Below are positions 23,929-32,413 of a DNA stretch of 43,614 nt, piece after piece. The position numbers were made by a program, and so were the translations under genes. Every line of letters begins with the position of its first letter. Positions within the stretch are counted from its first letter, which is position 1. Under the pieces are notes generated by a model, which saw only the letters and a program-made list of their open reading frames with translations, was not told the DNA's origin and did not search any database. Source of the stretch: Solirubrobacterales bacterium (GTDB taxonomy: Bacteria > Actinomycetota > Thermoleophilia > Solirubrobacterales > Solirubrobacteraceae); contig JAFAYV010000026.1 in the NCBI GenBank assembly GCA_019240115.1, positions 1 to 43,614 on the forward strand, given 5' to 3'.

Positions 23929-25671
23929 GTGGAAGCCTCCGCACTCCCAGCATCCGTCGGACTGGCGCGGCCGCGAATCGGAATCGGTCTTCCGCTGTTG
24001 CGATTGCGGTCCGACGAGCAGCTGGTGTCGGCCTTCCGCGCGGGCAGCGAGGACGCCTTCCGGGTCATTCACGACCGTTACCGGCAGCGGCTGTACGCCT
24101 ACACCCGCCAGATGCTCGCCGGCTCGAGCGCGGACGCTGAGGACGCGGTGCAGGAGATCTTCGTCCGCGCCTACGCGGGCCTGCGCAGCGACGATCGCGA
24201 CCTCGCACTGCGCGCCTGGCTGTATCGCGTCGCCCACAACCGCTGCGTCGACGAGCGCCGACGGCCGCACCCGGCGGTCACCGAGGCCACCGAGGACCTC
24301 CCGGCGTCGGCGGGCGATCCCGTCGCGCGCGTCGAGCAGCGCGACGCGCTGCGCCGCCTGATCGCCGACGTGCAGCGCCTGCCCGAGCAGCAGCGCTCGG
24401 CGCTGCTGATGCGCGAGCTCGGCGGGATGCCCTACGTCAACGTCTCCGAGGCGCTCGGCGTGTCGGTCGCCGCCGTCAAGTCGCTGCTCGTCCGGGCCCG
24501 CGTCGGCCTCGCCCAGGCCGGCGAGGCGCGCGACACCGCCTGCGCCAGCATCCGCGAGGACCTCATCGTCGCCCACGACCGCGGCGTGCGCACGAGCGGT
24601 CTCGCGCGCCGGCACATGCGCGACTGCTCTCACTGCCGCCAGTTCCGCTCCGAGGTGCGCGGCGTCAGCCGGCGCTTTGCCGTGCTCGTACCGACCCTCG
24701 GCCCGCTCGGGCTCCTCGCCAAGCTGTTCGGGGTCGGGGGCGCCTCGAGCGGCGCCGCGGCGGGCACCGGTGCGGTCGCCGGCTCGAGCGCGGTCGCGGG
24801 CTCGAGCGCGGTCGCGGGCTCGGGAGCGGTCGCGGGCTCGGGAGCGGCTGCCGGGGGCGCGGGCACCGGCGCGGCCGCCGTCACGGGCGCGGCCGCCGCC
24901 ACCACCGGTCACGTCGTCACCCTCCTGGCGGCGGCCGTCGTCACCGCCGGCGGAGCGATCGAGCTCCAGCACATGACCCCGCCCGCCCATCACGTCCGCC
25001 ACCACCGGATCGTGCACGCTGCTTCGGCCCCCGCCCCCGCCTCGAGCGCCGCCGCCGTCGGATCGGCGTCCGCTGCCGCGGCGACGAGCCCGACGGCCCC
25101 CGCGGCGTCTCCCGCCGCGGCGGCGTCCGCGAGCTCGATCGCCGTCTCGGCCGCCGGTGTCATCCGGCCCGGCTCGACGCCGGTCGCGCCCGCGCGTCGC
25201 GCGTCGTCACCGACGGTGCAGCCGCCCGAGTCGCTGCCCGAGCTTCTCGATCCCGACAACCTCGGCCACACCCCCGCCGTCCCGACCAAGCCGGCCGGGA
25301 CCGAGCCGACGAGCGGACGGCCGTCCGCCGGCACGCCGACGACCCCGGTCCCGCCGACCGGCACCGACCCCACGAGCGGCGTGCCGACCATGCCCGGGGT
25401 GCCCGGCTCCCCGACGTCGCCGGCGGGCACCTCGAGCCCGACGCCGACCTCCGGCGCGACCGCGGGTTCGACGAGCCCCACCCCGGTCGCGAGCTCGCCG
25501 ACCTCCTCGGGCTCGACCTCGAGCACTCCCACCGGCACCGTCAGCACGCAGTCGTCGAGTCCCGGCTCGGTGAGCTCGGGTGGGATGTCGATCGTCAGCG
25601 AATCCCCGTCGCGGTCGACGGCCTCGAGCTGGCACGCGGCAGTGCGCCGGTCGGGGCACTCGGGCCGCTAG
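23929..25671 (+). CDS. ECF sigma factor fused to zinc-finger, membrane helix and Ser/Thr/Pro tail
   Basis: 580 aa against about 180-200 for a simple ECF sigma. Region 2 spans about 30-105 (DAEDAVQEIFVRAYAGLR, LRAWLYRVAHNRCVDERR) and region 4 about 140-195 (LPEQQRSALLMRELGGMPYV, ALGVSVAAVKSLLVRAR). Then follow an anti-sigma-like zinc site, RRHMRDCSHCRQF (H229, C233, C236), four AVAGS(S/G) repeats, one membrane helix at about 327-346 (HVVTLLAAAVVTAGG) and about 230 residues of Ser/Thr/Pro-rich tail that should lie outside the cell. The inference is a membrane-tethered sigma with its own anti-sigma. GTG 23929 is the annotated start; it could lie slightly downstream. Confidence 0.87.
   Translation: MEASALPASVGLARPRIGIGLPLLRLRSDEQLVSAFRAGSEDAFRVIHDRYRQRLYAYTRQMLAGSSADAEDAVQEIFVRAYAGLRSDDRDLALRAWLYRVAHNRCVDERRRPHPAVTEATEDLPASAGDPVARVEQRDALRRLIADVQRLPEQQRSALLMRELGGMPYVNVSEALGVSVAAVKSLLVRARVGLAQAGEARDTACASIREDLIVAHDRGVRTSGLARRHMRDCSHCRQFRSEVRGVSRRFAVLVPTLGPLGLLAKLFGVGGASSGAAAGTGAVAGSSAVAGSSAVAGSGAVAGSGAAAGGAGTGAAAVTGAAAATTGHVVTLLAAAVVTAGGAIELQHMTPPAHHVRHHRIVHAASAPAPASSAAAVGSASAAAATSPTAPAASPAAAASASSIAVSAAGVIRPGSTPVAPARRASSPTVQPPESLPELLDPDNLGHTPAVPTKPAGTEPTSGRPSAGTPTTPVPPTGTDPTSGVPTMPGVPGSPTSPAGTSSPTPTSGATAGSTSPTPVASSPTSSGSTSSTPTGTVSTQSSSPGSVSSGGMSIVSESPSRSTASSWHAAVRRSGHSGR
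24772..24843. repeat. 18-bp coding repeat, 4 units (AVAGSS/AVAGSG)
   Basis: Four 18-bp units of the type gcggtcgcgggctcgagc in frame within the sigma-factor gene, between the zinc-finger part and the membrane helix. The product is a flexible small-residue linker. Confidence 0.85.
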
Positions 25672-25773
25672 CGCCACCGTCCGCACGCTAGAGGCCGTCC
25701 GCGCGGGTGCGCTCGCGTTCGAGCCCTCCTCAGCCGCGCCTGCGCGGGCCCACGGCGATCGCGCGACCGGATC

Positions 25774-26592
25774 TCAAACCGACCCGTCCGGGGGAGCCGC
25801 GGGCTCTGACCGCGGCAGCTCGTCGGCGCTGGGACGCTGCACGCCGGCGGGGAGCCGATCCTCGGCGGCGAGCTTGTCGAGGTGGGCGGCGAGGGTGACG
25901 CCCGCGGCGGGCCGCAGGATCTCCGGAACCTCGCTCCAGGCGGCGTCGAGCATCTCGGGAACCGTCCGGGCACCGGCGCCGAGCGCGTCGAGCAGTCGTC
26001 GCTCGCGATCGAGCCGATGCTCGCGATACTCGCGCAGCCGCGCCCGCGGGTCGTTCACCGGCGGGCCGTGGCCGGGGCAGAGGACGCCGAGATCGCGGAC
26101 CTCGAGACGCTCCAGCGCGGCGAGATAGCCGACGAGCGCTCCCGGGTCGGGCGCGATGAACACGCTGCCGCGCCCGAGCACCGCATCGCCGGTGCAGCAC
26201 GCGCGCCCCGCGATGTAGGCCAGATGATCGGGAGCGTGGCCGGGGGTGGCGACGACCTCGAGCGGTCCGAAGCGATCTCCATCGGCCAGCTGCACGTCGA
26301 CGGCCCCCCGGGCGGCCGCGACCGGGGCCTCGGGGAACACCGCACGGACGGCGGGGACCGCTCCCACGTGGTCGGCGTGGTCGTGGGTGAGCGCGATCCC
26401 GCCGAGCCCCCCGCGCTGGCCGACCGCCGCGATCACCGCCTGCGCGTGCGCGGCGAGATCCGGGCCGGGATCGATCAGCCACGCCGGATCGGAGCCGTAG
26501 ATCCAGGTGTTCGTCCCGGTCAGCGTGAACGGCCCCGGATTGTCGGCGGTGAGACCGACGATCCCGAAATGCGCAAGGTCTGTGTGACTCAC
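25774..26592 (-). CDS. MBL-fold metallo-hydrolase (LACTB2-like)
   Basis: 272 aa from GTG. The metal-binding motif THDHADHVGAVP (HxHxDH) is followed by ATPGHAPDHLAYI (His), CCTGDAVLGRG (Asp) and LCPGHGPPVNDP (His), the full two-zinc set. A C-terminal winged-helix-like domain (LREYREHRLDRERRLLDAL) is typical of LACTB2/RNase-like and hydroxyacylglutathione-hydrolase-like members. The substrate, thioester or RNA, cannot be decided. It starts 17 bp from the divergent UPF0104 gene, so both promoters overlap. Confidence 0.88.
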   Translation of the reverse strand: MSHTDLAHFGIVGLTADNPGPFTLTGTNTWIYGSDPAWLIDPGPDLAAHAQAVIAAVGQRGGLGGIALTHDHADHVGAVPAVRAVFPEAPVAAARGAVDVQLADGDRFGPLEVVATPGHAPDHLAYIAGRACCTGDAVLGRGSVFIAPDPGALVGYLAALERLEVRDLGVLCPGHGPPVNDPRARLREYREHRLDRERRLLDALGAGARTVPEMLDAAWSEVPEILRPAAGVTLAAHLDKLAAEDRLPAGVQRPSADELPRSEPAAPPDGSV

Positions 26593-26609
26593 TGCTTGAA
26601 TTGTGCGAA

Positions 26610-27722
26610 ATGGCGCGGACCGCCGACGATCCCCGTCCGTTGGACGATGACACGCCGCCGGGACGCTCCGACACAACGGCGCGGTCCGCGGACGACAGCC
26701 AGCACCCCGGCCGCAGCCTCTGGCGTGGCCTGATCTGGCTCGTCGTCCTCGTTGCGCTCGTCGTCGGGCTGCTGCTCGCGGTCCCGGGGTTGCATGGGGT
26801 TGCCCAGCAGGTGCGCCACATGCGCCCGACCTGGGTCATGGCGGGGATCGGGTTCGAGATCCTCTCCTGCGTCGGCTACGTCGTTGCCTTTCTCCAGGTC
26901 TTCGAGCGCGCGCCGGTCCGGTTCGGCGCCCGCGTGGCGCTCAGCGAGCTGGCGTTCAACTCGGCGGTGTCGCTCGGCGGCGCCGGCAGCATCGCCGTCG
27001 GCGCCTGGGTGCTCGTCGACCGGGGCGGCAACCCGATGACGATCGCGCAGCGCTCCGCCGTGCTGTTCCTGCTCACGACGGCGATCAACGTGATCACGCT
27101 CGTGCTCGCCGGTCTCGGCCTGTGGCTCGGCATCCTGCCCGGGCCCGCCAACCCGCTGCTGAGCCTCCTTCCGGCCGCGATCGGCACGATCGGATTCGGG
27201 GGCGTGCTGCTGTTGCCGCGCTTCAGCGAACGGCTGGCGGCCAGCCGTGATCCCGGCAGGATCCGGACTCTGCTGCTGGAGGCCGCCACCAGCATCCGCC
27301 TCACCGAGCAGGTCCTGTTCCGTCCTGATTGGCGCATCATCGGCGCGATCGCGTTCCTGTGGTGCGACATCGCGGTGCTGGTCGTCTGCTTCGCCGCCGC
27401 CGGCTTCATCCCGCCGCTGGCGGTCATCGTGCTCGCCTACCAGATCGGCTACCTGTCGAACTTCGTGCCGATCCCCGGCGGCATCGGCGTCCTCGACGGA
27501 TCCCTCATCGGGATGTTCGCCCTGTATAAGGTCTCGGCCACCGCGGCCACGGCGGCGACCGTCGTTTATCACGCGATCGCGCTGTGGGTCCCCGCGGTCT
27601 GGGGCACCGTCGCGTTCGTCATCCTGCAGCGCACCCGTGGGCGACCGGTGCAGCTGCGACCGCCGCTCGAGACCCGGCGGCAGCTGCGGCGGGCCCGGCG
27701 GCGGACCTCACACCGAAGCTGA
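26610..27722 (+). CDS. UPF0104/LPG-synthase-TM family membrane protein
   Basis: 370 aa, about eight membrane helices after a 40-residue polar N-terminus. Family marks: SELAFNSAVSLGGAGSIAVG in the first half and NFVPIPGGIGVLDGSLIGMF in the second, the same fold as the membrane half of the fusion at 2149-4485 but with no enzyme attached. Members include MprF-like flippases and phospholipid or isoprenoid-glycan handling proteins. The C-terminal tail is strongly basic. ATG 26610 is preferred; TTG 26601 would add three residues. Confidence 0.85.
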   Translation: MARTADDPRPLDDDTPPGRSDTTARSADDSQHPGRSLWRGLIWLVVLVALVVGLLLAVPGLHGVAQQVRHMRPTWVMAGIGFEILSCVGYVVAFLQVFERAPVRFGARVALSELAFNSAVSLGGAGSIAVGAWVLVDRGGNPMTIAQRSAVLFLLTTAINVITLVLAGLGLWLGILPGPANPLLSLLPAAIGTIGFGGVLLLPRFSERLAASRDPGRIRTLLLEAATSIRLTEQVLFRPDWRIIGAIAFLWCDIAVLVVCFAAAGFIPPLAVIVLAYQIGYLSNFVPIPGGIGVLDGSLIGMFALYKVSATAATAATVVYHAIALWVPAVWGTVAFVILQRTRGRPVQLRPPLETRRQLRRARRRTSHRS

Positions 27723-27815
27723 CGGCCGGCCCCGTGGGTATGTCGCCCCCGAAAGCGCTGATGGATGCCCGGCGAGGACGCGGACGTCGACGTGCAGCAG
27801 CGCTGCCCGCGCGGA

Positions 27816-29036
27816 TCAACCGATGAGCGAGAGCGCGTAGGAGAGCCAGAATTGGCCGGCGGACGGGCCGCCGTTGCAGGTGCCGTCGCTCTCGCCGGGG
27901 GTCTTGATCCACAGCTCGGCATCGATCAACGGGTTACCGGTGGCGGTGCGCGGGGTCGGTCCCAGCCGGGCGCCCGCGGGATTGCACCATTGACCGGCGG
28001 CGACGCTGCCTCCGTCCCGCGAGGTGTCGATCACGAAGTGCCGGTTGCCGACCAGCTGCGAGATGCTCGCGCCGTAGGCCGCCGCCTGCGCCGACGGATA
28101 GAAGTTCGCCACGTTCACCGCGAAGCCGGCGCGGCTGGCGCCCAGCACCTGCGCCAGCCCCGCCGCCTCACTCGTCGGCGATTGCCAGCCCGGATTGCCC
28201 GCATCGACGTACACCGAGGCGCTCGGGTCGCTCGTCAGATGCGTCACCGCATAGTTGAGCAACTCGATGTAGGCCTGCTGCTCAGCGCTCGTCAGGCACG
28301 ACATCTCCGAGAGCGCGTCGGGCTCGACGACGATCAGCGCCCGCTGCTGACCGAGCGCGGCGACGACGCCGTCGATGAACGTCTCGTAGGCGGCCGGGCT
28401 CGCGGCACCCCCCGAGGAGTACTGCCCGCAGTCGCGCCAGGGCAGGTCGTAGACGACGAAGATCGGCACCTTGCCGGCGGCGGCCGCCGCGGCGGTCACC
28501 GTGGCCGCCGTCGAAGGGCTCGAGTCGTCAGTCAGCCACGTGGCCTCCGGCTGGGCGGCAATCGTCTGCAGCTGCGCCGCCGCGGCCGCGTCGCCGCTCG
28601 CCTGCAGCGAGCGGGCCTCGGTGGCCGCCGAGTCGTTCGGGTTGACGTAGAACTGCGACCCCGTCAGATCGATGCCGCTTGCCGACGTCGGCGTGGCCGG
28701 CCCGGGCGACGGGCTCCTCGGAGTGCCGGTCGGCGGACGCTGGTGGGTCGTGGCGTGATGGCGGCGGTGCCGGTGGACGCTCGTGCCGCGGAGGGTGGTC
28801 CGCCTCACGCACCGGGCGCGACGCCGGCGGTGCGCGCGGTCCGCCCGGCAGGCGCGAACGCGGTGGCTACCGCGCAGCTGGACGGCGCGCTGAACGTGAG
28901 GAGCGCGATGGTCGGCCGCGGTCGGGCTCGAGCCGGCCTGAGCGAGCGCGGGCGCCACGGTGACGCAGCACACGCCGAGCACCGCGGCCCACCGGCGCGC
29001 GAGCCGCCGCCACCCTGTGCCCGAGGCGGGAAGCAC
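27816..29036 (-). CDS. Secreted glycoside hydrolase family 6 (cellulase-type)
   Basis: 406 aa. Signal peptide (about 1-33, core AVLGVCCVTVAPALAQA), then an extremely Arg/His-rich segment (about 40-95) and a Pro/Thr/Ser linker. The GH6 catalytic domain spans about 115-406: VVYDLPWRDCGQYSSGGA holds the general acid Asp, LIVVEPDALSEMSC the second acidic motif, and ELWIKTPGESDGTC the conserved substrate-binding end. GH6 enzymes cut cellulose beta-1,4 bonds by inversion (endoglucanase or cellobiohydrolase). No carbohydrate-binding module is seen. The very basic N-terminal linker is unusual and might bind cell-wall polymers. Confidence 0.88.
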   Translation of the reverse strand: MLPASGTGWRRLARRWAAVLGVCCVTVAPALAQAGSSPTAADHRAPHVQRAVQLRGSHRVRACRADRAHRRRRARCVRRTTLRGTSVHRHRRHHATTHQRPPTGTPRSPSPGPATPTSASGIDLTGSQFYVNPNDSAATEARSLQASGDAAAAAQLQTIAAQPEATWLTDDSSPSTAATVTAAAAAAGKVPIFVVYDLPWRDCGQYSSGGAASPAAYETFIDGVVAALGQQRALIVVEPDALSEMSCLTSAEQQAYIELLNYAVTHLTSDPSASVYVDAGNPGWQSPTSEAAGLAQVLGASRAGFAVNVANFYPSAQAAAYGASISQLVGNRHFVIDTSRDGGSVAAGQWCNPAGARLGPTPRTATGNPLIDAELWIKTPGESDGTCNGGPSAGQFWLSYALSLIG

Positions 29037-29201
29037 ACGCTCATCGTCGGAACGACCCCCACCGGGTCTGGAGTGCGCCGGCGGCTATTGAGCAGGTTCG
29101 GGCGGCGAACGCTCCACGTTCTCGCGCCGCAACGCCGGGCACAACCGCCGGCGAGCCAACGCCGCGACCTGGGTGATCTCAGACGAGGATGTCGTCGTCG
29201 C

Positions 29202-29476
29202 GTATGCGAGCGTCGCGATGACCCGGGATCCGCCCGCGGCCGGTCGGCGGCTGGTGCCCGAGCGCGGCGATCACGAGCTCATGCCGGCTTGACCAGCGGC
29301 GATGGATCACGGCGCGGCCGGTGCTGTCCGGTCGGCGACGGTCAATGGTCAGCTTGCCGTAGCCGACGTCCCGGGAGCTCGGCCCACGCGGCGTCGCGCA
29401 GCGCGTTCTCGAGCGCCGCGCTGCGGCGGCGGGTGGCCACCGGGCGGCCTGCGGATGTGGGTTGCGCAACGGTCAC
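29202..29476 (-). pseudogene. TetR-family regulator remnant, frameshifted and truncated
   Basis: Starting at GTG 29476 the reading begins TVAQPTSAGRPVATRRRSAA and continues ALRDAAWAEL, the start of a TetR N-terminal domain. The continuation DVGYGKLTID, then GRAVIHRRWSSRHELVIAAL, is in another frame; a further indel falls between TID and the GRAVIHRRW helix. Together they spell a standard TetR HTH broken by at least two frameshifts. It stops at 29202 after a partial second domain. No functional product is expected. Confidence 0.75.
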
Positions 29477-29497
29477 GGAAAATCCTTTAGGAACGGC

Positions 29498-29526
29498 TTG
29501 CCTCTTATCGGACGGCATGCTTAGAT
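29498..29526 (+). promoter_or_regulatory. Sigma-70 type promoter of the 71-aa protein gene
   Basis: -35 TTGCCT (29498-29503), 17-bp spacer, -10 TTAGAT (29521-29526). The transcript would start about 30 nt before ATG 29565, with GAAAGG as ribosome site. Likely inherited from the divergent TetR-target arrangement. Confidence 0.45.
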
Positions 29527-29564
29527 ACGAGCTGTCCCTTACACAGCGCTCCGAAAGGCCACAC

Positions 29565-29780
29565 ATGTTGCTCGTCATCCGCTCTCGTTTTCCGCGCATC
29601 GCCAACGTCCTGAGCTTCGTCTCCGGTGTCATCTTCCTGGCCATCGGCATCGTCGCCGGCGCCTCGCCGACCGTCCTCATCCTCGGCGGCGGCAGCTCGG
29701 TCCTGCTGAGCGCCGTCCGCTACTTCGGCAAGCGCCACCCGCAGCTCGTCGCCGGTCGCGGCGCCGCCTCCGCGGGGTGA
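29565..29780 (+). CDS. 71-aa two-helix membrane protein
   Basis: Begins MLLVIRSRFPRIANVLSFVS and has two predicted helices (about 12-32 and 36-54) with a basic tail. A GAAAGG ribosome site lies 8 nt before the ATG. Family not recognised. It overlaps the truncated hydrolase reading frame at its stop (GTGA). As a short gene beside pseudogenes, its activity is uncertain. Confidence 0.55.
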   Translation: MLLVIRSRFPRIANVLSFVSGVIFLAIGIVAGASPTVLILGGGSSVLLSAVRYFGKRHPQLVAGRGAASAG

Positions 29781-30090
29781 GCGACCACTTGGTGGCAGTG
29801 CTCGGCGGGGAGATCTTCTACCGCACGGAGGGCTCCGGTCCGCCGCTGGTCCTGATCGGCGGCGGACCAGGCAATGCCGGCACGCTCACCGCGCTGGCGG
29901 GGGGAACTGGCCGCCGGACGGCACTCACCTACGACCGCCGGGGCTACTCCCGCAGCCGGCTCGACGATCCGGCCCAGCCGGCGAGCATGTCGCTCCACGC
30001 CGACGACCTCCGGCACGTGATCGACGACCTCGGCACCGGACCGGCGTCGGTGTTCGCCACGAGCGTCGGTGCGCTGATCGGGACGTGCCG
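29777..30090 (+). pseudogene. Truncated alpha/beta hydrolase, N-terminal piece
   Basis: From GTG 29777 the frame encodes the N-terminal half of an alpha/beta hydrolase: LVLIGGGPGNAGTLTALAGG, then TYDRRGYSRSRLDDPAQPAS and the nucleophile strand VFATSVGALIG. Homology ends abruptly near 30090, right after the elbow; the frame runs on without sense to 30262. The lid, acid and His regions are missing, so the protein cannot be active. The break point marks a deletion or recombination junction just before the VOC gene. Confidence 0.7.
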
Positions 30091-30170
30091 GGCACCGCGC
30101 GCCGTGGCTTGTCGTTTCAACGAACAACCCTGCAACCCATCCACCAAGGCAAACGGTATAGGAGCACACC

Positions 30171-30599
30171 ATGGATTGGACCCTGGAGGTCGTCATCCTG
30201 CCCGTCAGCGACATCGACCGTTCGGTTGCGTTCTATCGCGACCAGGTCGGCTTCGAGCTTGACCACGACACCCGGAACGAGCACATGCATGTCGTACAAC
30301 TCACCCCGCGCGGGTCGGGTTGCTCGATCGTGTTCGGCGACCTGCCCTCGCAACACCAGATGGAACCCGGGTCGATGCGAGCGCTGCAGCTCTGCGTCGC
30401 CGACGCTCACGAGGCCCGGGCCGAGCTGATCTCGCGAGGCGTCGAAGCTAGCGAACCGTGGTCGTTCGGCGATCGCGACGGCAGCACGTTCTTTGGGTTC
30501 TCCGATCCCGATGGCAACACCTGGTCTGTGCAGGAGCTCAAGGTGCGCGGCGAGCAGCCCCTCATTCCGGTTGAGGCTCGCGGACGGTACGGGGGCTAA
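30171..30599 (+). CDS. VOC superfamily protein (glyoxalase/dioxygenase-like)
   Basis: 142 aa, two beta-alpha-beta-beta-beta modules. LPVSDIDRSVAFYRDQVGFE opens the first, and FFGFSDPDGNTWSVQELKV closes the second with the usual Glu metal ligand; His ligands are probable near EHMHVVQL and MRALQL. The group includes glyoxalase, bleomycin-binding and extradiol dioxygenase-like proteins; the substrate is not evident. An AGGAG site lies 7 nt before the ATG. Confidence 0.88.
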   Translation: MDWTLEVVILPVSDIDRSVAFYRDQVGFELDHDTRNEHMHVVQLTPRGSGCSIVFGDLPSQHQMEPGSMRALQLCVADAHEARAELISRGVEASEPWSFGDRDGSTFFGFSDPDGNTWSVQELKVRGEQPLIPVEARGRYGG

Positions 30600-30800
30600 C
30601 CAAGTCTCTTCGGCGCGAGTTGGCAGGCCTCAAAACGGCTGGCGGCATGATGCGGAACGACAGTCTGATGCCGCGAGCCGTTTCGCTCGCTTCTGGAAGA
30701 CCGCGACGGCAAGCGATTGCCGCGAAGCCCGCATCCGCGGGAGCTTCCTGCCGATCGCCGATGACCCAGCTCAACCCTGCGCTGGCCCGGAGTTCCCGCC
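30600..30800. other. Intergenic stretch with long inverted repeat; no gene seen
   Basis: No reading frame with a recognisable product. Its only clear structure is the inverted repeat at 30633-30683, listed separately. Probably decayed sequence between the VOC gene and the VOC remnant. Confidence 0.5.
30633..30683. repeat. 16-bp inverted repeat with 19-nt loop
   Basis: Arms aaacggctggcggcat (30633-30648) and atgccgcgagccgttt (30668-30683) pair at 15 of 16 positions. A strong RNA hairpin would form 33 nt after the VOC stop codon. It lacks a T-tract; it could be a terminator or the end of a small mobile element. Confidence 0.75.
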
Positions 30801-30887
30801 ATGTTCCCCTTCCACGACCCCGACGGCAACACCTTCTCCATCACCGAGGCCGCCTCACACGGCCACCGGCGGGAAGCTCGGGCGTGA
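30801..30887 (+). pseudogene. C-terminal tail of a second VOC protein
   Basis: The short frame MFPFHDPDGNTFSITEAASH matches the closing strand of VOC proteins (DPDGN-x-F/W-x-I-x-E). The rest of the gene is absent upstream. Differs from the intact VOC gene 200 bp before it, so it comes from another paralogue rather than a recent duplication. Confidence 0.6.
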
Positions 30888-30913
30888 TGAGCCCCTGTGC
30901 CAGTGAGGGATCC

Positions 30914-31480
30914 CTAACTGACCTGCGGGCTGAGGGTCGGGTGGGTGACGTCGTCCAAGTTGGTCTGAAGATCGCGGATGACCCTGCCGAGAACGCCTGA
31001 GGCGAGAAGGCCCGGCCCCAGGGGACCGTGGCGATCTTCCCCGACGGGCGGCAGCCGTCGCAGCGCATCCCTGACGGGCGCAGACATATGGCCAAGCTGC
31101 CAGCGGAGCTCGTCGCTGACTGCATCCGGCCGGTCCGGCGCGGCAAGGCCAGTCGCCTTGGCGGCATACGCGGCGGCACCCACAGCGTGCGCGCCCATAT
31201 GGGCGATGCTTGCGGCCTGGCCGGCCGCTCGGGCGGCAGCCACCGCTGCCGGAACGCTGACCTCACGAGCAGCACCACCGCCGACGAAACGGTGACGGAT
31301 CTCCTGCGCGACGCGAAGCTCGCCACGGGCAAAGGCCCGTGTCCGGGCGATGGCCTCACGGGGCCGGCTATCGCCCGGAGCTTCTGCCTCGAACAGTCCC
31401 AGCACCCGCTCTGCGCAGTCCGCCGCCCACACCGCGACGATCCGCCGGTCAGCTTCGCTCAACGTCTGGGAGGACCCCAT
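30914..31480 (-). CDS. Imm5-like putative immunity family protein
   Basis: 188 aa from ATG 31480; upstream in-frame ATGs exist. It is an Ala-rich helical protein with the pattern SEADRRIVAVWAADCAERVL, EAIARTRAFARGELRV, AGQAASIAHMGAHAVGAAAY and LPPVGEDRHGPLGPGLLASG. This matches what is annotated as 'putative immunity protein' (Imm-5-like) in actinobacteria. No toxin gene is next to it, so antitoxin or immunity activity is unproven. It is one of the few intact frames in this decayed stretch. Confidence 0.65.
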   Translation of the reverse strand: MGSSQTLSEADRRIVAVWAADCAERVLGLFEAEAPGDSRPREAIARTRAFARGELRVAQEIRHRFVGGGAAREVSVPAAVAAARAAGQAASIAHMGAHAVGAAAYAAKATGLAAPDRPDAVSDELRWQLGHMSAPVRDALRRLPPVGEDRHGPLGPGLLASGVLGRVIRDLQTNLDDVTHPTLSPQVS

Positions 31481-31488
31481 GCACAACA

Positions 31489-32400
31489 TTTTCCACGCCG
31501 TGCACGTGGTCAACGTGTTCGACGTCGAGATGCAGGAGGGGGCCTGGGCGTGACGGGTTCTGGTTTCGCGCCGCCCAGTTGGGCGTGAACCTGGGGGCGG
31601 TCCGGATCGGTGCCGGGTTGTATGAGGCTCGCGAGGACGTGCGATCTGGCACTACCACTACCACTATCCCGACGAGGAGTGGCTCTATGTCTTGGACGGC
31701 GCGCCGGTGCTGCGCGACGGGGCCGAACGGCGCGTGCTGGAGAGGGGGGACATCGTGTGCTTTCCCCCGGGCATGGCGCGCACACGCTTGAGGGCCCGGG
31801 CCGATTCGTCATCTTCTCTGGAGAGCGATCGTCTGGTCCGTTCGTGTCGGTCTACCCGGACTCCGACAAGGTCTCGGTGTGCCCTGGCATCGAGCCCGGA
31901 GGCCTGAACGCGCTGCGGCTGGTGCGCGCCGGGTCGGTTGACTACTGGCATGGCGAGGGCAATGGTCCTGTCGCGCCGGCGTCGGTGACGCGTGAGCCGA
32001 AGGCTGTGCCTCGTCCGCTGACGATCAACATCGGCGATCTGACCTTCGAGCCGGGCGACGGCTGGCGATGGGCGCCGCTGGGCGACCCGGGGGGGCGGAC
32101 GCCGCCTCGACGGAGCGGTGCTCGAGCTCGATCCCGGGGCGGACTTTGGCCCCTACCGCTACGAGCGCGGGCGAGAGCAGGGGCTCCTCGTGCTCGCTGG
32201 CACGCCCACCGTGCAGCACGCCGAGGGAGAGCAGTCGCTGTCATCCGGCGATCTCGCCTGCCTGCCGGAAGGTCCAGCCGGAGCGCGCAGACCATTCAAT
32301 TGCAGCAGCGAACCGCCCGCGTCCTGCTGCTGTGGACCACCGGGTTTCCGGCTGCGATCTGTACCCCGAGACGGGCGAATGGGTGCTGGCCCGAGCCAGC
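31489..32400 (+). pseudogene. Two-domain cupin gene broken by several frameshifts
   Basis: Pieces of one protein appear in different frames. They are: MHNIFHAVHVVNVFDVE; GFWFRAAQLGVNLGAVRIG; IWHYHYHYPDEEWLYVLDGA with LERGDIVCFPPGM (first cupin, His and Glu ligands); FVIFSGERSSGPFVSVYPDS; then a second cupin with LELDPGADFGPYRYERGREQ and LVLAGTPTVQHAEGEQSLSS; and finally ARVLLLWTTGFPA. At least four frame changes are needed to join them. A bicupin of unknown function that has decayed. Confidence 0.75.
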
Positions 32401-32413
32401 CGGTCTGCTGTCG

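Noticed and set aside
29107-29121. Palindrome gaacg-N5-cgttc upstream of the GH6 gene as a sugar operator
   Set aside because: Short, with an odd-length centre that does not match the known cellulose-regulator box; it could occur by chance.
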